From NCBI GenBank assembly GCA_009917805.1, contig RGES01000003.1, forward strand, positions 1-26,160: a stretch of 26,160 nt of DNA. Reading direction: 5' to 3'. A program made the position numbers and the translations under genes. Positions 7,375 through 14,432 of the stretch are shown here, one piece after another. How positions within the stretch are numbered: the stretch's first letter is position 1; every line of letters starts with the position of its first letter. Below the pieces are notes generated by a model. It worked only from the letters and a program-made list of their open reading frames with translations. It was not told where the DNA came from and made no database searches. Source of the DNA: Verrucomicrobiota bacterium. Its GTDB lineage: Bacteria > Verrucomicrobiota > Verrucomicrobiia > Opitutales > UBA953.

Positions 7375-8352
7375 TTACTTGCTCCACTCGAGCATCCGGC
7401 GGAGCGGCAGCTCGGCGGCGACACGCACGCTTTCTTCCATCACGATCTCGGGCTTACCGTCGCGGAGGCAGTCGCGCACCTTGGCGAGCGTGTTCATCTT
7501 CATGAAGCGGCAGTCGTTGCAGGAGCAGCGGTCGGTCGGCGCGGCGACGAAGGTCTTGCCGGGGACTTCCTTGCGGAGGCGGTGGATCATGCCGGATTCC
7601 GTCGTGACGATGATCGTGTCGGCGGCCTGCTGCTTGCACCAGCCGACCATGAGCTCGGTCGAGCAGACCATGTCGGCCATCTCGCGGACGGCTTCGGTGC
7701 ATTCGGGGTGGGCGACGACGGGGGCGCCGGGATGCGCGGCCTTGGTGCGGAGCAGGGCGCCGGGCGTGAACTGCACGTGCGCGTAGCAGTTGCCCGGCCA
7801 GAGCTGCATGGAGCGGCCGGTCTTGCCGGAGACCCAGCGGCCGAGGTTCTGGTCGGGGACGAAGAGGATGTTCCGGTCGGCCGGCACGCGGCTGACGATC
7901 TTGGAGGCGTTGCCGCTGGTCACGATGACGTCGCTGAGCGCCTTCACGGCCGCGCTGCAGTTGATGTAGGCGACGACGTAGAGCGACGGGTCGGCGGCCT
8001 TGGCGGCGGCGAGCTTCGGGGCGGGGCAGGAGTCGGCGAGCGAGCAGCCGGCTGCCATGTCGGGCAGGAGCACGCGGCGCGTGGGGTTCACGATCTTGGC
8101 CGTTTCGGCCATGAAATGCACGCCGCAGAAGACGATGGTGGACTGCTTCGCCTCGGCGGCCTTGTAGGCGAGGCCGAGCGAATCGCCGACGAAATCGGCG
8201 ACGCCTTGGATGTCTTCGCACTGGTAGTTGTGCGCGAGGATGATGGCGTCCTTGGCCTTCTTCAGGGCGAGGACTTCCTTCTGCAGTTCGGACAGCGGGG
8301 TGCCGCCGACGGGCAGGGGAGGGAAGACGGAAGCGGAGGGGTAGGTGATCAT
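7375..8352 (-). CDS. nadA: Quinolinate synthase A
   Basis: A 325-residue [4Fe-4S] enzyme that condenses iminoaspartate with dihydroxyacetone phosphate to quinolinate in de novo NAD synthesis. The family pattern is clear: IILAHNYQ near residue 37, DSLG at 57-60, FCGVHFMAETAKI, and LLPDMAAGCSLADSCP with the first cluster cysteine (about C103). APVVAHPEC follows with the second (about C218), then DRCSCNDCRFMKMN near 274-287 with the third. Length matches the shorter NadA group. The start at 8352 overlaps the Fur-family stop as ATGA, so the two are translationally coupled. Further upstream in-frame codons lie inside the regulator gene and read as arginine-rich noise. nadB and nadC are not in the window. 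Confidence 0.94.
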   Translation of the reverse strand: MITYPSASVFPPLPVGGTPLSELQKEVLALKKAKDAIILAHNYQCEDIQGVADFVGDSLGLAYKAAEAKQSTIVFCGVHFMAETAKIVNPTRRVLLPDMAAGCSLADSCPAPKLAAAKAADPSLYVVAYINCSAAVKALSDVIVTSGNASKIVSRVPADRNILFVPDQNLGRWVSGKTGRSMQLWPGNCYAHVQFTPGALLRTKAAHPGAPVVAHPECTEAVREMADMVCSTELMVGWCKQQAADTIIVTTESGMIHRLRKEVPGKTFVAAPTDRCSCNDCRFMKMNTLAKVRDCLRDGKPEIVMEESVRVAAELPLRRMLEWSK

Positions 8353-8822
8353 GGGCGGGCGGCCTTGCGCTTCTGGCAACGTTCGCAGAGCGCGGTGACC
8401 TGGAGTTTCTGGGAGATGGGACGCATCCCGTGCTTGGCGGCGACGGCCTTGCCGTACCATTCCATGAAAGGGGCCTCGACCTCGACGATCGTCTCGCAGC
8501 TTTCGCAGATGAGCTGGGCGCGGAAGGTCGCGCTGCCGGCTTCGGCGAGGTAGTACTTGTGGTCGCGGCCGACGTCGACCTCGCGGATCACGCTGCTGCC
8601 GATCAGCAGGGGGATCGCGCGGTAGATCGTGGCGCGGGAGACGCTGCGGTCGAGGGAGCGGGCCTTCTTGAGCAGGTCCTCGGCGGTGTAATGGCCTTGG
8701 ATGGTGCGGGCGGCCTCGAAGACCGCCATGCGTTGACGGGTCGCGCGCAGGCCTTTCTGGGCGATGAAGGCCCGGAAGGCTCCGGATTGCTCCGGCGATT
8801 CACTGGCAAGAGGCTTGGGCAT
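8349..8822 (-). CDS. Fur-family transcriptional regulator
   Basis: A 157-residue Fur-family protein from the ATG at 8822. The winged-helix DNA-binding domain is well formed (GLRATRQRMAVFEAA, GHYTAEDLLKKA, SVSRATIYRAIPLLI). Two structural-zinc pairs are present: ICESC and LCERC. However, the histidine cluster that precedes the first CxxC in classical Fur (HHHDHLIC) is replaced by ATFRAQLIC, so the regulatory metal site is incomplete; other histidines (GHYTAED, DHKYY, KHGM) remain. It is translationally coupled to nadA. A GTG start at 8837 is possible, but promoter-like TTGTTG (8863-8868) and TATCAA (8840-8845), 17 bases apart, would place transcription start inside that extension. Which metal or signal it senses is unknown. 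Confidence 0.85.
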   Translation of the reverse strand: MPKPLASESPEQSGAFRAFIAQKGLRATRQRMAVFEAARTIQGHYTAEDLLKKARSLDRSVSRATIYRAIPLLIGSSVIREVDVGRDHKYYLAEAGSATFRAQLICESCETIVEVEAPFMEWYGKAVAAKHGMRPISQKLQVTALCERCQKRKAARP

Positions 8823-8839
8823 GCCGATTTGAGACACTT

Positions 8840-8868
8840 TTGATACTGAAAGCCCCTCGCGTCAACAA
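8840..8868 (-). promoter_or_regulatory. Candidate fur-nadA promoter
   Basis: On the minus strand TTGTTG (8863-8868) and TATCAA (8840-8845) are separated by 17 bases. The start codon at 8822 would then have a leader of roughly ten bases. It lies back to back with the aroG promoter (TTGACA at 8880). Confidence 0.4.
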
Positions 8869-8879
8869 GGGACGCGTCA

Positions 8880-8908
8880 TTGACACCGGGCCTCCAGACC
8901 CCTTCATT
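8880..8908 (+). promoter_or_regulatory. Candidate aroG promoter
   Basis: A perfect TTGACA (8880-8885) followed after 17 bases by TTCATT (8903-8908). Unlike most promoters suggested here, it would give a leader of about 30 bases, which contains the hairpin at 8914-8933. Confidence 0.45.
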
Positions 8909-8913
8909 TACCC

Positions 8914-8933
8914 CCTTTTCCCAAAGGGAAAGG
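8914..8933 (+). promoter_or_regulatory. Hairpin in aroG leader
   Basis: CCTTTTCCC and GGGAAAGG pair across a three-base AAA loop with one bulged T, ending 11 bases before the aroG start codon at 8945. In RNA it would occlude the initiation region; as DNA it could be an operator. No T-run follows, so it is not an ordinary terminator, and no leader peptide is evident. Confidence 0.4.
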
Positions 8934-8944
8934 CCCTTCACCCG

Positions 8945-10015
8945 ATGTACCACAATACGGACGATCTTCGCATTCGCAGCCAGCACCCCCTGCTGACTCC
9001 CGCCCTCGTGCTCCAGGATCTCCCTGCGTCCGAGAAGGCCACCGAGGTCGTGACGAACGCCCGCAAGGACGCCGCCAAGGTCATTTCCGGCCAGGATGAC
9101 CGTCTGATGGTCATCGTCGGACCCTGCTCGGTCCATGACACCAAGGCCGCCTTGGAGTACTCCGCCCTCCTGCAGAAGGAAGCCCAGAAGCATGCCGCCG
9201 ACCTCCTGGTCGTCATGCGCGTCTATTTCGAGAAGCCCCGCACCACCGTCGGTTGGAAGGGCCTGATCAACGACCCGCAGGTCGACGGCTCGTTCCGCAT
9301 CAACGACGGACTCCGTCTCGCCCGCGGCCTCCTCGCGCAGATCGCCGAGATGGGCCTCCCGGCCGCCACCGAGTTCCTCGACCCGATCACGCCCCAGTAC
9401 GTGGCCGACCTCGTCTCCTATGGCGCCATCGGCGCCCGCACGACCGAGAGCCAGATCCACCGCGAGCTCGCCTCCGGCCTCTCGATGCCGGTCGGTTTCA
9501 AGAACGGCACCGACGGTTCGATCCAGGTCGCCGTCGACGCGTGCCTCTCGGCCCGTTCGTCCCACTGGTTCCCGTCCGTCACGAAGGAAGGCATCGTCGC
9601 CATCTTCCAGACCTCGGGCAACCCCGACGCCCACATCATCCTGCGCGGCGGTTCCCGCACCGGCCCGAACTACGGCGCCGAGTTCGTCACCGACGCCGCG
9701 GCCCGCATCCAGAAGGCCGGCCTCTCCTCCCGTCTCGTCATCGATTGCTCCCACGGCAACAGCTCGAAGGACCATCGCCGCCAGCCGCTCGTCGCCGCGG
9801 ACATCGCCGCCCAGGTCGCCGCGGGTTCGCGCGTGATCGCCGGCGTGATGATCGAAAGCCACCTCGTCGAAGGCCGCCAGGATTGGAAGGGCAAGGACGC
9901 CTCCACCTACGGCTGCAGCATCACCGACGCCTGCATCTCCTTCCAGGAGACCGTCCCCGTCCTCGACGGCCTCGCCGCCGCCGTCCGCGCCCGCCGCGCG
10001 GTCAAGCAGTCCTGA
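8945..10015 (+). CDS. aroG: DAHP synthase, type I (AroG/F/H class)
   Basis: A 356-residue 3-deoxy-D-arabino-heptulosonate-7-phosphate synthase, the first committed step of the shikimate pathway (phosphoenolpyruvate + erythrose 4-phosphate). It follows the E. coli AroG pattern throughout: N-terminal TDDLRIRSQHPLLTP, LMVIVGPCSVHD (55-66), RVYFEKPRTTVGWKGLINDP, PVGFKNGTDGSIQVA, and DCSHGNSSKDHRRQ near the C-terminus. The metal-binding Cys61, histidine and acidic ligands are present. Which aromatic amino acid inhibits it cannot be told from sequence alone. The start at 8945 aligns with E. coli AroG; the open frame extends further upstream, but that part covers the promoter and hairpin. It is followed nine bases later by an Lrp-type regulator. 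Confidence 0.95.
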   Translation: MYHNTDDLRIRSQHPLLTPALVLQDLPASEKATEVVTNARKDAAKVISGQDDRLMVIVGPCSVHDTKAALEYSALLQKEAQKHAADLLVVMRVYFEKPRTTVGWKGLINDPQVDGSFRINDGLRLARGLLAQIAEMGLPAATEFLDPITPQYVADLVSYGAIGARTTESQIHRELASGLSMPVGFKNGTDGSIQVAVDACLSARSSHWFPSVTKEGIVAIFQTSGNPDAHIILRGGSRTGPNYGAEFVTDAAARIQKAGLSSRLVIDCSHGNSSKDHRRQPLVAADIAAQVAAGSRVIAGVMIESHLVEGRQDWKGKDASTYGCSITDACISFQETVPVLDGLAAAVRARRAVKQS

Positions 10016-10024
10016 TTTTCCGCC

Positions 10025-10507
10025 ATGAACTCCGTACTCAAGCTCATCCTCGACGGGGAAGCCCTCGACACCGCCCAGATCGGCAAGATCCTCGGCCTCG
10101 GCGCCGAAGCCGTGGACCGTGAGCTCGCAGCCTTGCGCAAGCAGGGCGTCCTGCTGGGCATGCGCCCGGTGCTGAACCCGAGCTACGAGTCCGAGCACCG
10201 CGTCCGCGCGGTCATCGAGATCAAGATCCGCACCGAAGGCGTCGGCGGCTTCGACGGCATCGCCGAACGCATCTCCAGCTTCGAACAGGTGGAGAGCTGC
10301 TACCTGATGTCCGGCGGCTACGACCTCCTCGTCGTCGTCACGGCCGACAACCTGTACAAGGTGGCGGGCTTCGTCCATGAGCGCCTCGCCCGCATCGACG
10401 GCGTGCAGGGCACCTCGACGCACTTCTTCCTCCGCGCCTACAAGAAGGAAGGCTTCATCGTCGAAGCCGAAGGTTCCCGTCGCGACCAGCCCTCGGTCAG
10501 CCCCTGA
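10025..10507 (+). CDS. Lrp/AsnC-family transcriptional regulator
   Basis: A 160-residue regulator. The first 50 residues form the winged helix (LDTAQIGKILGLGAEAVDRELAALRKQGVLLG). Residues 62-145 form the RAM/ACT-like ligand domain with the typical pattern (VRAVIEIK, then IAERISSFEQVESCYLMSGGYDLLVVVTADNLYKVAGFV, ending GVQGTSTHFFL). Such proteins form octamers and usually sense amino acids. It sits between aroG and an aminotransferase gene with gaps of 9 and 13 bases, so all three are probably cotranscribed. The arrangement Lrp-type regulator plus class I aminotransferase recalls the B. subtilis alaR-alaT pair, although here an aromatic-pathway enzyme leads the operon. The ligand is unknown. 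Confidence 0.88.
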   Translation: MNSVLKLILDGEALDTAQIGKILGLGAEAVDRELAALRKQGVLLGMRPVLNPSYESEHRVRAVIEIKIRTEGVGGFDGIAERISSFEQVESCYLMSGGYDLLVVVTADNLYKVAGFVHERLARIDGVQGTSTHFFLRAYKKEGFIVEAEGSRRDQPSVSP

Positions 10508-10520
10508 GCCGTTCCTGAAA

Positions 10521-11696
10521 ATGGATTCTTCCGGCCGTTTCGTGGCGCGACATGTCGCGACCTTGCCCAAGTCGGGCATCCGTGACTTCTTCGCCATCGT
10601 GTCCAAGATGAAGGACGCCGTGTCCTTGGGCATCGGCGAGCCCGACTTCGTCACGCCCTACCATATCCGCGAGGCCGCGATCTCTTCCCTGGAGAAGGGG
10701 CGCACTTCCTACACGGATAACCGCGGGACCCAGCAGTTCCGCGAGGAGGTCTCCCGTTACGTCGCCAAGCACTATGGTCCGGAGTATGACCCGGAGACCG
10801 AGATCCTCGGCACCATCGGCGTCTCCGAAGCCCTCGACATCCTCCTGCGCGCGACGCTGAACCCCGGCGACAAGGTGCTCTACCACGAGCCCTGCTACGT
10901 GAGCTACGCGCCGAGCGTCGCGCTCTGCCACGCCGAAGCCATCCCGATCCGCACCGTCTCGGCCGACCAGTTCGCGCTCGACCCGGCCGCCCTGCGCGCC
11001 GCCTGGCAGCCCGGCTGCAAGCTGCTCGTCCTGAATTTCCCGACGAATCCCACCGGCGGCACCGCCGACCGCGCCAAGCTCGAGGCCATCGCCAAGTTCG
11101 CGATCGAGAAGGACCTCCTGGTCGCTTCCGACGAGATCTACTCCGAGCTCACGTTCGAAGGCGACCACGTCTCGATCGCTTCGCTGCCCGGCATGCGCGA
11201 ACGCACGGTCTTCCTGCATGGCTTCTCGAAGGCTTTCGCGATGACCGGCTTCCGCATCGGCTACGCCTGCGGCCCTGCCGCCGTCATCGACGGCATGCTC
11301 AAGGTCCACCAGTACGGCATCATGTGTGCGCCCATCATGAGCCAGGAAGCCGCCGTCGAGGCGCTCCGTAACGGCCGTGATTCGATGCTCCACATGCGCG
11401 ACAAGTATCGCGAACGCCGCGACTTCATCGTCCGCCGTTTCAACGAGCTCGGCCTGAGGTGCCACCTGCCGCGCGGCGCCTTCTACGCCTTCCCCGACAT
11501 CACTTCGACCGGCATGGACTCGATGACCTTCGCCCAGAAGCTCCTCGAACAGCAGAAGGTGGCCATGGTCCCGGGCACGGCCTTCGGCGCGGCCGGCGCC
11601 GGCTTCTGCCGGGCTTCGTTCTCGACCAGTTACGAGAAGATCCATGAGGCCGGCGAGCGTATCGCCCGCTTCCTGGACACCCTCCCGCGTCGCTGA
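10521..11696 (+). CDS. Class I/II PLP-dependent aminotransferase
   Basis: A 391-residue fold-type I aminotransferase of subfamily I-gamma (aspartate/alanine/aromatic group). It has the substrate-binding loop SLGIGEPDF (35-43), YTDNRGTQQFREE (64-76), NFPTNPTGG (172-180) and SDEIYSEL (203-210). The PLP lysine is K237 in HGFSKAFAMTGFRIGY, and the carboxylate-binding arginine lies in FCRASFSTSYEKI near 370. Position after aroG and an Lrp-type gene suggests aromatic amino acid, prephenate or alanine transamination; sequence alone does not decide. The ATG at 10521 sits 13 bases after the regulator stop and aligns with family N-termini; the frame is open upstream, but that part lies inside the regulator gene. 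Confidence 0.9.
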   Translation: MDSSGRFVARHVATLPKSGIRDFFAIVSKMKDAVSLGIGEPDFVTPYHIREAAISSLEKGRTSYTDNRGTQQFREEVSRYVAKHYGPEYDPETEILGTIGVSEALDILLRATLNPGDKVLYHEPCYVSYAPSVALCHAEAIPIRTVSADQFALDPAALRAAWQPGCKLLVLNFPTNPTGGTADRAKLEAIAKFAIEKDLLVASDEIYSELTFEGDHVSIASLPGMRERTVFLHGFSKAFAMTGFRIGYACGPAAVIDGMLKVHQYGIMCAPIMSQEAAVEALRNGRDSMLHMRDKYRERRDFIVRRFNELGLRCHLPRGAFYAFPDITSTGMDSMTFAQKLLEQQKVAMVPGTAFGAAGAGFCRASFSTSYEKIHEAGERIARFLDTLPRR

Positions 11697-11707
11697 CGCA
11701 TCCTTGC

Positions 11708-11742
11708 TTGCTAGGCGGGCAGGTAGCCCCGACTGTCGTCCC
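11708..11742 (+). promoter_or_regulatory. Candidate der promoter with no leader
   Basis: TTGCTA (11708-11713), a 17-base spacer and GACTGT (11731-11736), then six bases to the ATG at 11743. The -10 box is weak (A2 and T6 kept), but the spacing repeats that seen before aroK and trpD. Confidence 0.35.
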
Positions 11743-13398
11743 ATGGAACGGAACACTGAAATTTCCCGCGCGGTAGCCATCGTGGGCCGTCCCAACGTCG
11801 GCAAGAGCCGCCTTTTCAACCGTCTGGTGGGCCGCCGCATCTCGATCGTGCACGACCAGCCGGGCGTCACGCGCGACCTCATCACGTCCGACGTCTTCGA
11901 AGGCCGCTACACGCTGATGGATACCGGCGGCATCGGCCTCTATCGCGCCGAGCTCACGCCGAAGCTCATCGCCGACGCCGTGGAGGAGCAGGTCGACTTC
12001 GCCCTCGCGGCCGCCGCCTTGGTGCTCCTCGTGGTCGACGCTTCCGAAGGGTGCGCCGCCCTCGACCTGGAGGTCGCCGTCAAGCTCCGTCAGGCCGGCA
12101 AGAAGGTCATCGTGGTCGCCAACAAGGCCGACACCGAAGAACGCGACGGACTGATGTCCGAGTTCTTCGCCCTCGGTTTCGGCGAGCCTCTCCTCATCTC
12201 CGCCGAGCACGGCCGCGGCATCCCGCAGCTGCAGGCGCTGATCATCAGGCAGCTCGGGCCCGAGCCGACGACCCCGCGCGAAGAGGGTCCTCGCCCGATC
12301 CGGCTGGCCCTCGCCGGTCGTCCGAACGTCGGCAAGAGCTCGCTCGGCAACCGCCTCCTCGGCGCCTCCCGCCTCATCGTCAGCGAAGTCGCCGGCACCA
12401 CCCGCGACCCTGTCCGCGCCGGGCTTTCCCGCACCAAGGCCGACGGCTCGCAGGCGAAGTTCTCGCTCGTCGACACCGCGGGTCGTCGCACCGCCAACAA
12501 GCGCGACACCCTCGATTTCTATTCGCAGGTCCGTTCCGACGAGATCCTGGCCGAGACCGACGTGGTCTTCCTCGTGCTCGACGCGGGCCAGGGCGTGACG
12601 CGTATCGACAAGCAGCTGGCGGGCGAACTCGCATTGCTCGGTTGCGGCCTCGTCATCGTCGTCAACAAGTGGGACCTCGCGAAGAAAGCCTTCCGCGAGA
12701 AGAACATCGACGGTTTCGAGGACGAGGAGGAGTTCCGCGCGAAGTTCCGCTCGGCCATCCGCCGCGAGCTCTTCTTCCTGCCCGAGCCGCCGATCCTGTT
12801 CGTCTCCGCCCAGACCGGCCTGCGCGCCGAGGACATGCTCGACGCCGCCGAAGGCGTCTTCGTCCGCGCCGGCACCGCCATCTCGACCGGCCGCCTCAAC
12901 CGCGTCATCCAGGACCTGATGATCAAGCGCCCGCCCCGCATGGTCTCCGGCAAGCGCTTCAAGTGCTACTACGTGACGCAGGTCTCCAAGCGTCCGATCC
13001 GTTTCCGCCTCTTCTGCAATTCCGAGGAACGCCTCGAGGACGCCTACCAGCGCTTCCTGGTGAAAGGCGTGCACGAGAGCTTCGACCTCGCGGGCGTGCC
13101 GCTCTTCCTGGATATCGTCGGCAAGCCCAAGCAGACCGGTCGTCGCGCCGGCGGCCCCGGTTCCGCGCCGGGTGCTCCGATGGCCGAAGAGGGCGCGCCC
13201 CGCAAGCCGCTCGCCAAGGTGCCCGGCAAGGCCGTCCTCGAGGTGACCCCCAAGAAGGCCGTCGGTCCGTCCGGTCCGCGCCTCGGCAAGTCCAAGAACC
13301 CGCGCAGCAAGAACGCGCCGGTCCGCAAGAAATCCTTCACCCGCTGGGATAAGCCGCGCTCGCTGAAGGGACGCGCCGCGCGCCAGGCCCGCAAGTAA
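11743..13398 (+). CDS. der: Ribosome-biogenesis GTPase Der (EngA), long basic tail
   Basis: A 551-residue double-GTPase needed for 50S subunit maturation. Domain 1 has G1 GRPNVGKS (15-22), G3 DTGGI and G4 NKAD. Domain 2 has G1 GRPNVGKSS, G3 DTAGRR and G4 NKWDL. The C-terminal KH-like domain includes MVSGKRFKCYYVTQVSKRPIRFRLFCNS and a final strand VPLFLDIVGKPKQ. The family is normally about 440-490 residues; here residues 460-551 form an extra low-complexity tail rich in Lys, Arg, Pro, Gly and Ala that could contact rRNA. The start at 11743 gives the usual short lead into the first G1 motif. fmt follows after three bases, heading a run der-fmt-lptA-lptB-hprK. Confidence 0.95.
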   Translation: MERNTEISRAVAIVGRPNVGKSRLFNRLVGRRISIVHDQPGVTRDLITSDVFEGRYTLMDTGGIGLYRAELTPKLIADAVEEQVDFALAAAALVLLVVDASEGCAALDLEVAVKLRQAGKKVIVVANKADTEERDGLMSEFFALGFGEPLLISAEHGRGIPQLQALIIRQLGPEPTTPREEGPRPIRLALAGRPNVGKSSLGNRLLGASRLIVSEVAGTTRDPVRAGLSRTKADGSQAKFSLVDTAGRRTANKRDTLDFYSQVRSDEILAETDVVFLVLDAGQGVTRIDKQLAGELALLGCGLVIVVNKWDLAKKAFREKNIDGFEDEEEFRAKFRSAIRRELFFLPEPPILFVSAQTGLRAEDMLDAAEGVFVRAGTAISTGRLNRVIQDLMIKRPPRMVSGKRFKCYYVTQVSKRPIRFRLFCNSEERLEDAYQRFLVKGVHESFDLAGVPLFLDIVGKPKQTGRRAGGPGSAPGAPMAEEGAPRKPLAKVPGKAVLEVTPKKAVGPSGPRLGKSKNPRSKNAPVRKKSFTRWDKPRSLKGRAARQARK

Positions 13399-13401
13399 CG
13401 C

Positions 13402-14394
13402 ATGCCGCGGAGACTGGTCCTGCTCGGTTCGGATGAGATCGCGCTCCCGGCTTTCGCCGCGGCCCGCGCCTTGCCCGACACCGAGGTGGTGGCGGTGTAT
13501 TCGCAACCGGATCGGCCGGCCGGCCGCGGCCAGGAGGTCCGCCCGAATCCCGTCGCCGCCTGGGCCCGCGCCGAAGGCCTGACCCTCCTGCAGCCGGAAA
13601 GACTCGAGGCCGCCGATGCGGCGCAGCTCGTCGCGCTGCAGGCCGACCTCGGCGTGGTGATGGCCTACGGCCAGCTGCTGAAGGAAGACTTCCTCGCGGC
13701 CACCCGTCTGGGCTTCGTCAATTTCCACGGTTCGCTGCTGCCCGCGCTCCGCGGGGCCACGCCCGTCGAAGGCGCGCTGGCGCTCGGCCTCGCCGAGACC
13801 GGCGTCTCGCTGCAGCAGGTCGTCCGCAAGCTCGATGCCGGCCCCATCCACGCCGCGGCACGGACCTCGCTTCGCGCCGGCGAGGGCAGGGCGGCGCTCC
13901 GTGCTCGTCTTGGCTTGATCGCCGGCGAACTGGCCGCCTCTGCTTTGCCCGCGGTGCTCGCCGCGACCTCCGTCGCGGTGCCGCAGGACGAGACGAAGGT
14001 CACCTACGCGCGCCGCCTGACGCGCGCCGACGCTCCGTTGGATTTCCGTCAGCCGGCCGCGGTGCTCCGCCAGCGCATCCTTTCCGTCGAGGGTTGGCCG
14101 GGTTCCACCTTCGAGCATCGTGCCGCGCTCATCAAGGTCGGCGCCGCGACGGCCGAGGAAACCGCCGCGCCCGTCGCGCCCGGCACGATCGTTTCCGCCG
14201 ACCGTGGCGGCGTGAAGATCGCCTGCGGCCAAGGCCTGCTGGTCGTCACGCAGCTGCAACGTCCTGGAGGCAAGATGCTTCCCGCCGCGGAGTTCCTGGC
14301 GGGTTATCCGCTCGCCGTCGGCGAAGTCCTGGCGTCGGCGGACATGCCTGCCTTCGTCTCCGATCGGCCGTTTCCGCGGGCTCCGAAGGCATAA
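13402..14394 (+). CDS. fmt: Methionyl-tRNA formyltransferase
   Basis: A 330-residue enzyme that formylates Met-tRNA(fMet) with 10-formyl-THF for translation initiation. The N-terminal Rossmann-like domain begins RLVLLGSDEIALPAF. The catalytic segment is FVNFHGSLLPALRGATPVEGAL (105-126), containing N107 and H109, with the conserved aspartate D145 in KLDAGPI. The C-terminal OB-like domain for tRNA binding runs from about 205 to 315 (VTYARRLTRADAPLDF, the Fmt C-domain signature). Length is typical. The usual SLLPRWRG reads SLLPALRG here, a modest divergence that spares the catalytic residues. It starts three bases after der. The partner peptide deformylase gene, often adjacent, is not in the window. 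Confidence 0.93.
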   Translation: MPRRLVLLGSDEIALPAFAAARALPDTEVVAVYSQPDRPAGRGQEVRPNPVAAWARAEGLTLLQPERLEAADAAQLVALQADLGVVMAYGQLLKEDFLAATRLGFVNFHGSLLPALRGATPVEGALALGLAETGVSLQQVVRKLDAGPIHAAARTSLRAGEGRAALRARLGLIAGELAASALPAVLAATSVAVPQDETKVTYARRLTRADAPLDFRQPAAVLRQRILSVEGWPGSTFEHRAALIKVGAATAEETAAPVAPGTIVSADRGGVKIACGQGLLVVTQLQRPGGKMLPAAEFLAGYPLAVGEVLASADMPAFVSDRPFPRAPKA

Positions 14395-14398
14395 TCGC

Positions 14399-14432
14399 TT
14401 GATTAGCCCTCGCCGCTGGATGTCATAACGCC
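14399..14432 (+). promoter_or_regulatory. Candidate lptA promoter with no leader
   Basis: TTGATT (14399-14404), a 17-base spacer and GTCATA (14422-14427) or TCATAA one base later, with the ATG at 14433. It lies in the 38-base gap after fmt, so the LPS-export genes may have their own start site besides readthrough from der-fmt. Confidence 0.45.

Noticed and set aside
11500..14259. A 919-residue open frame on the minus strand opposite der and fmt
   Set aside because: Antisense shadow of two clear housekeeping genes.
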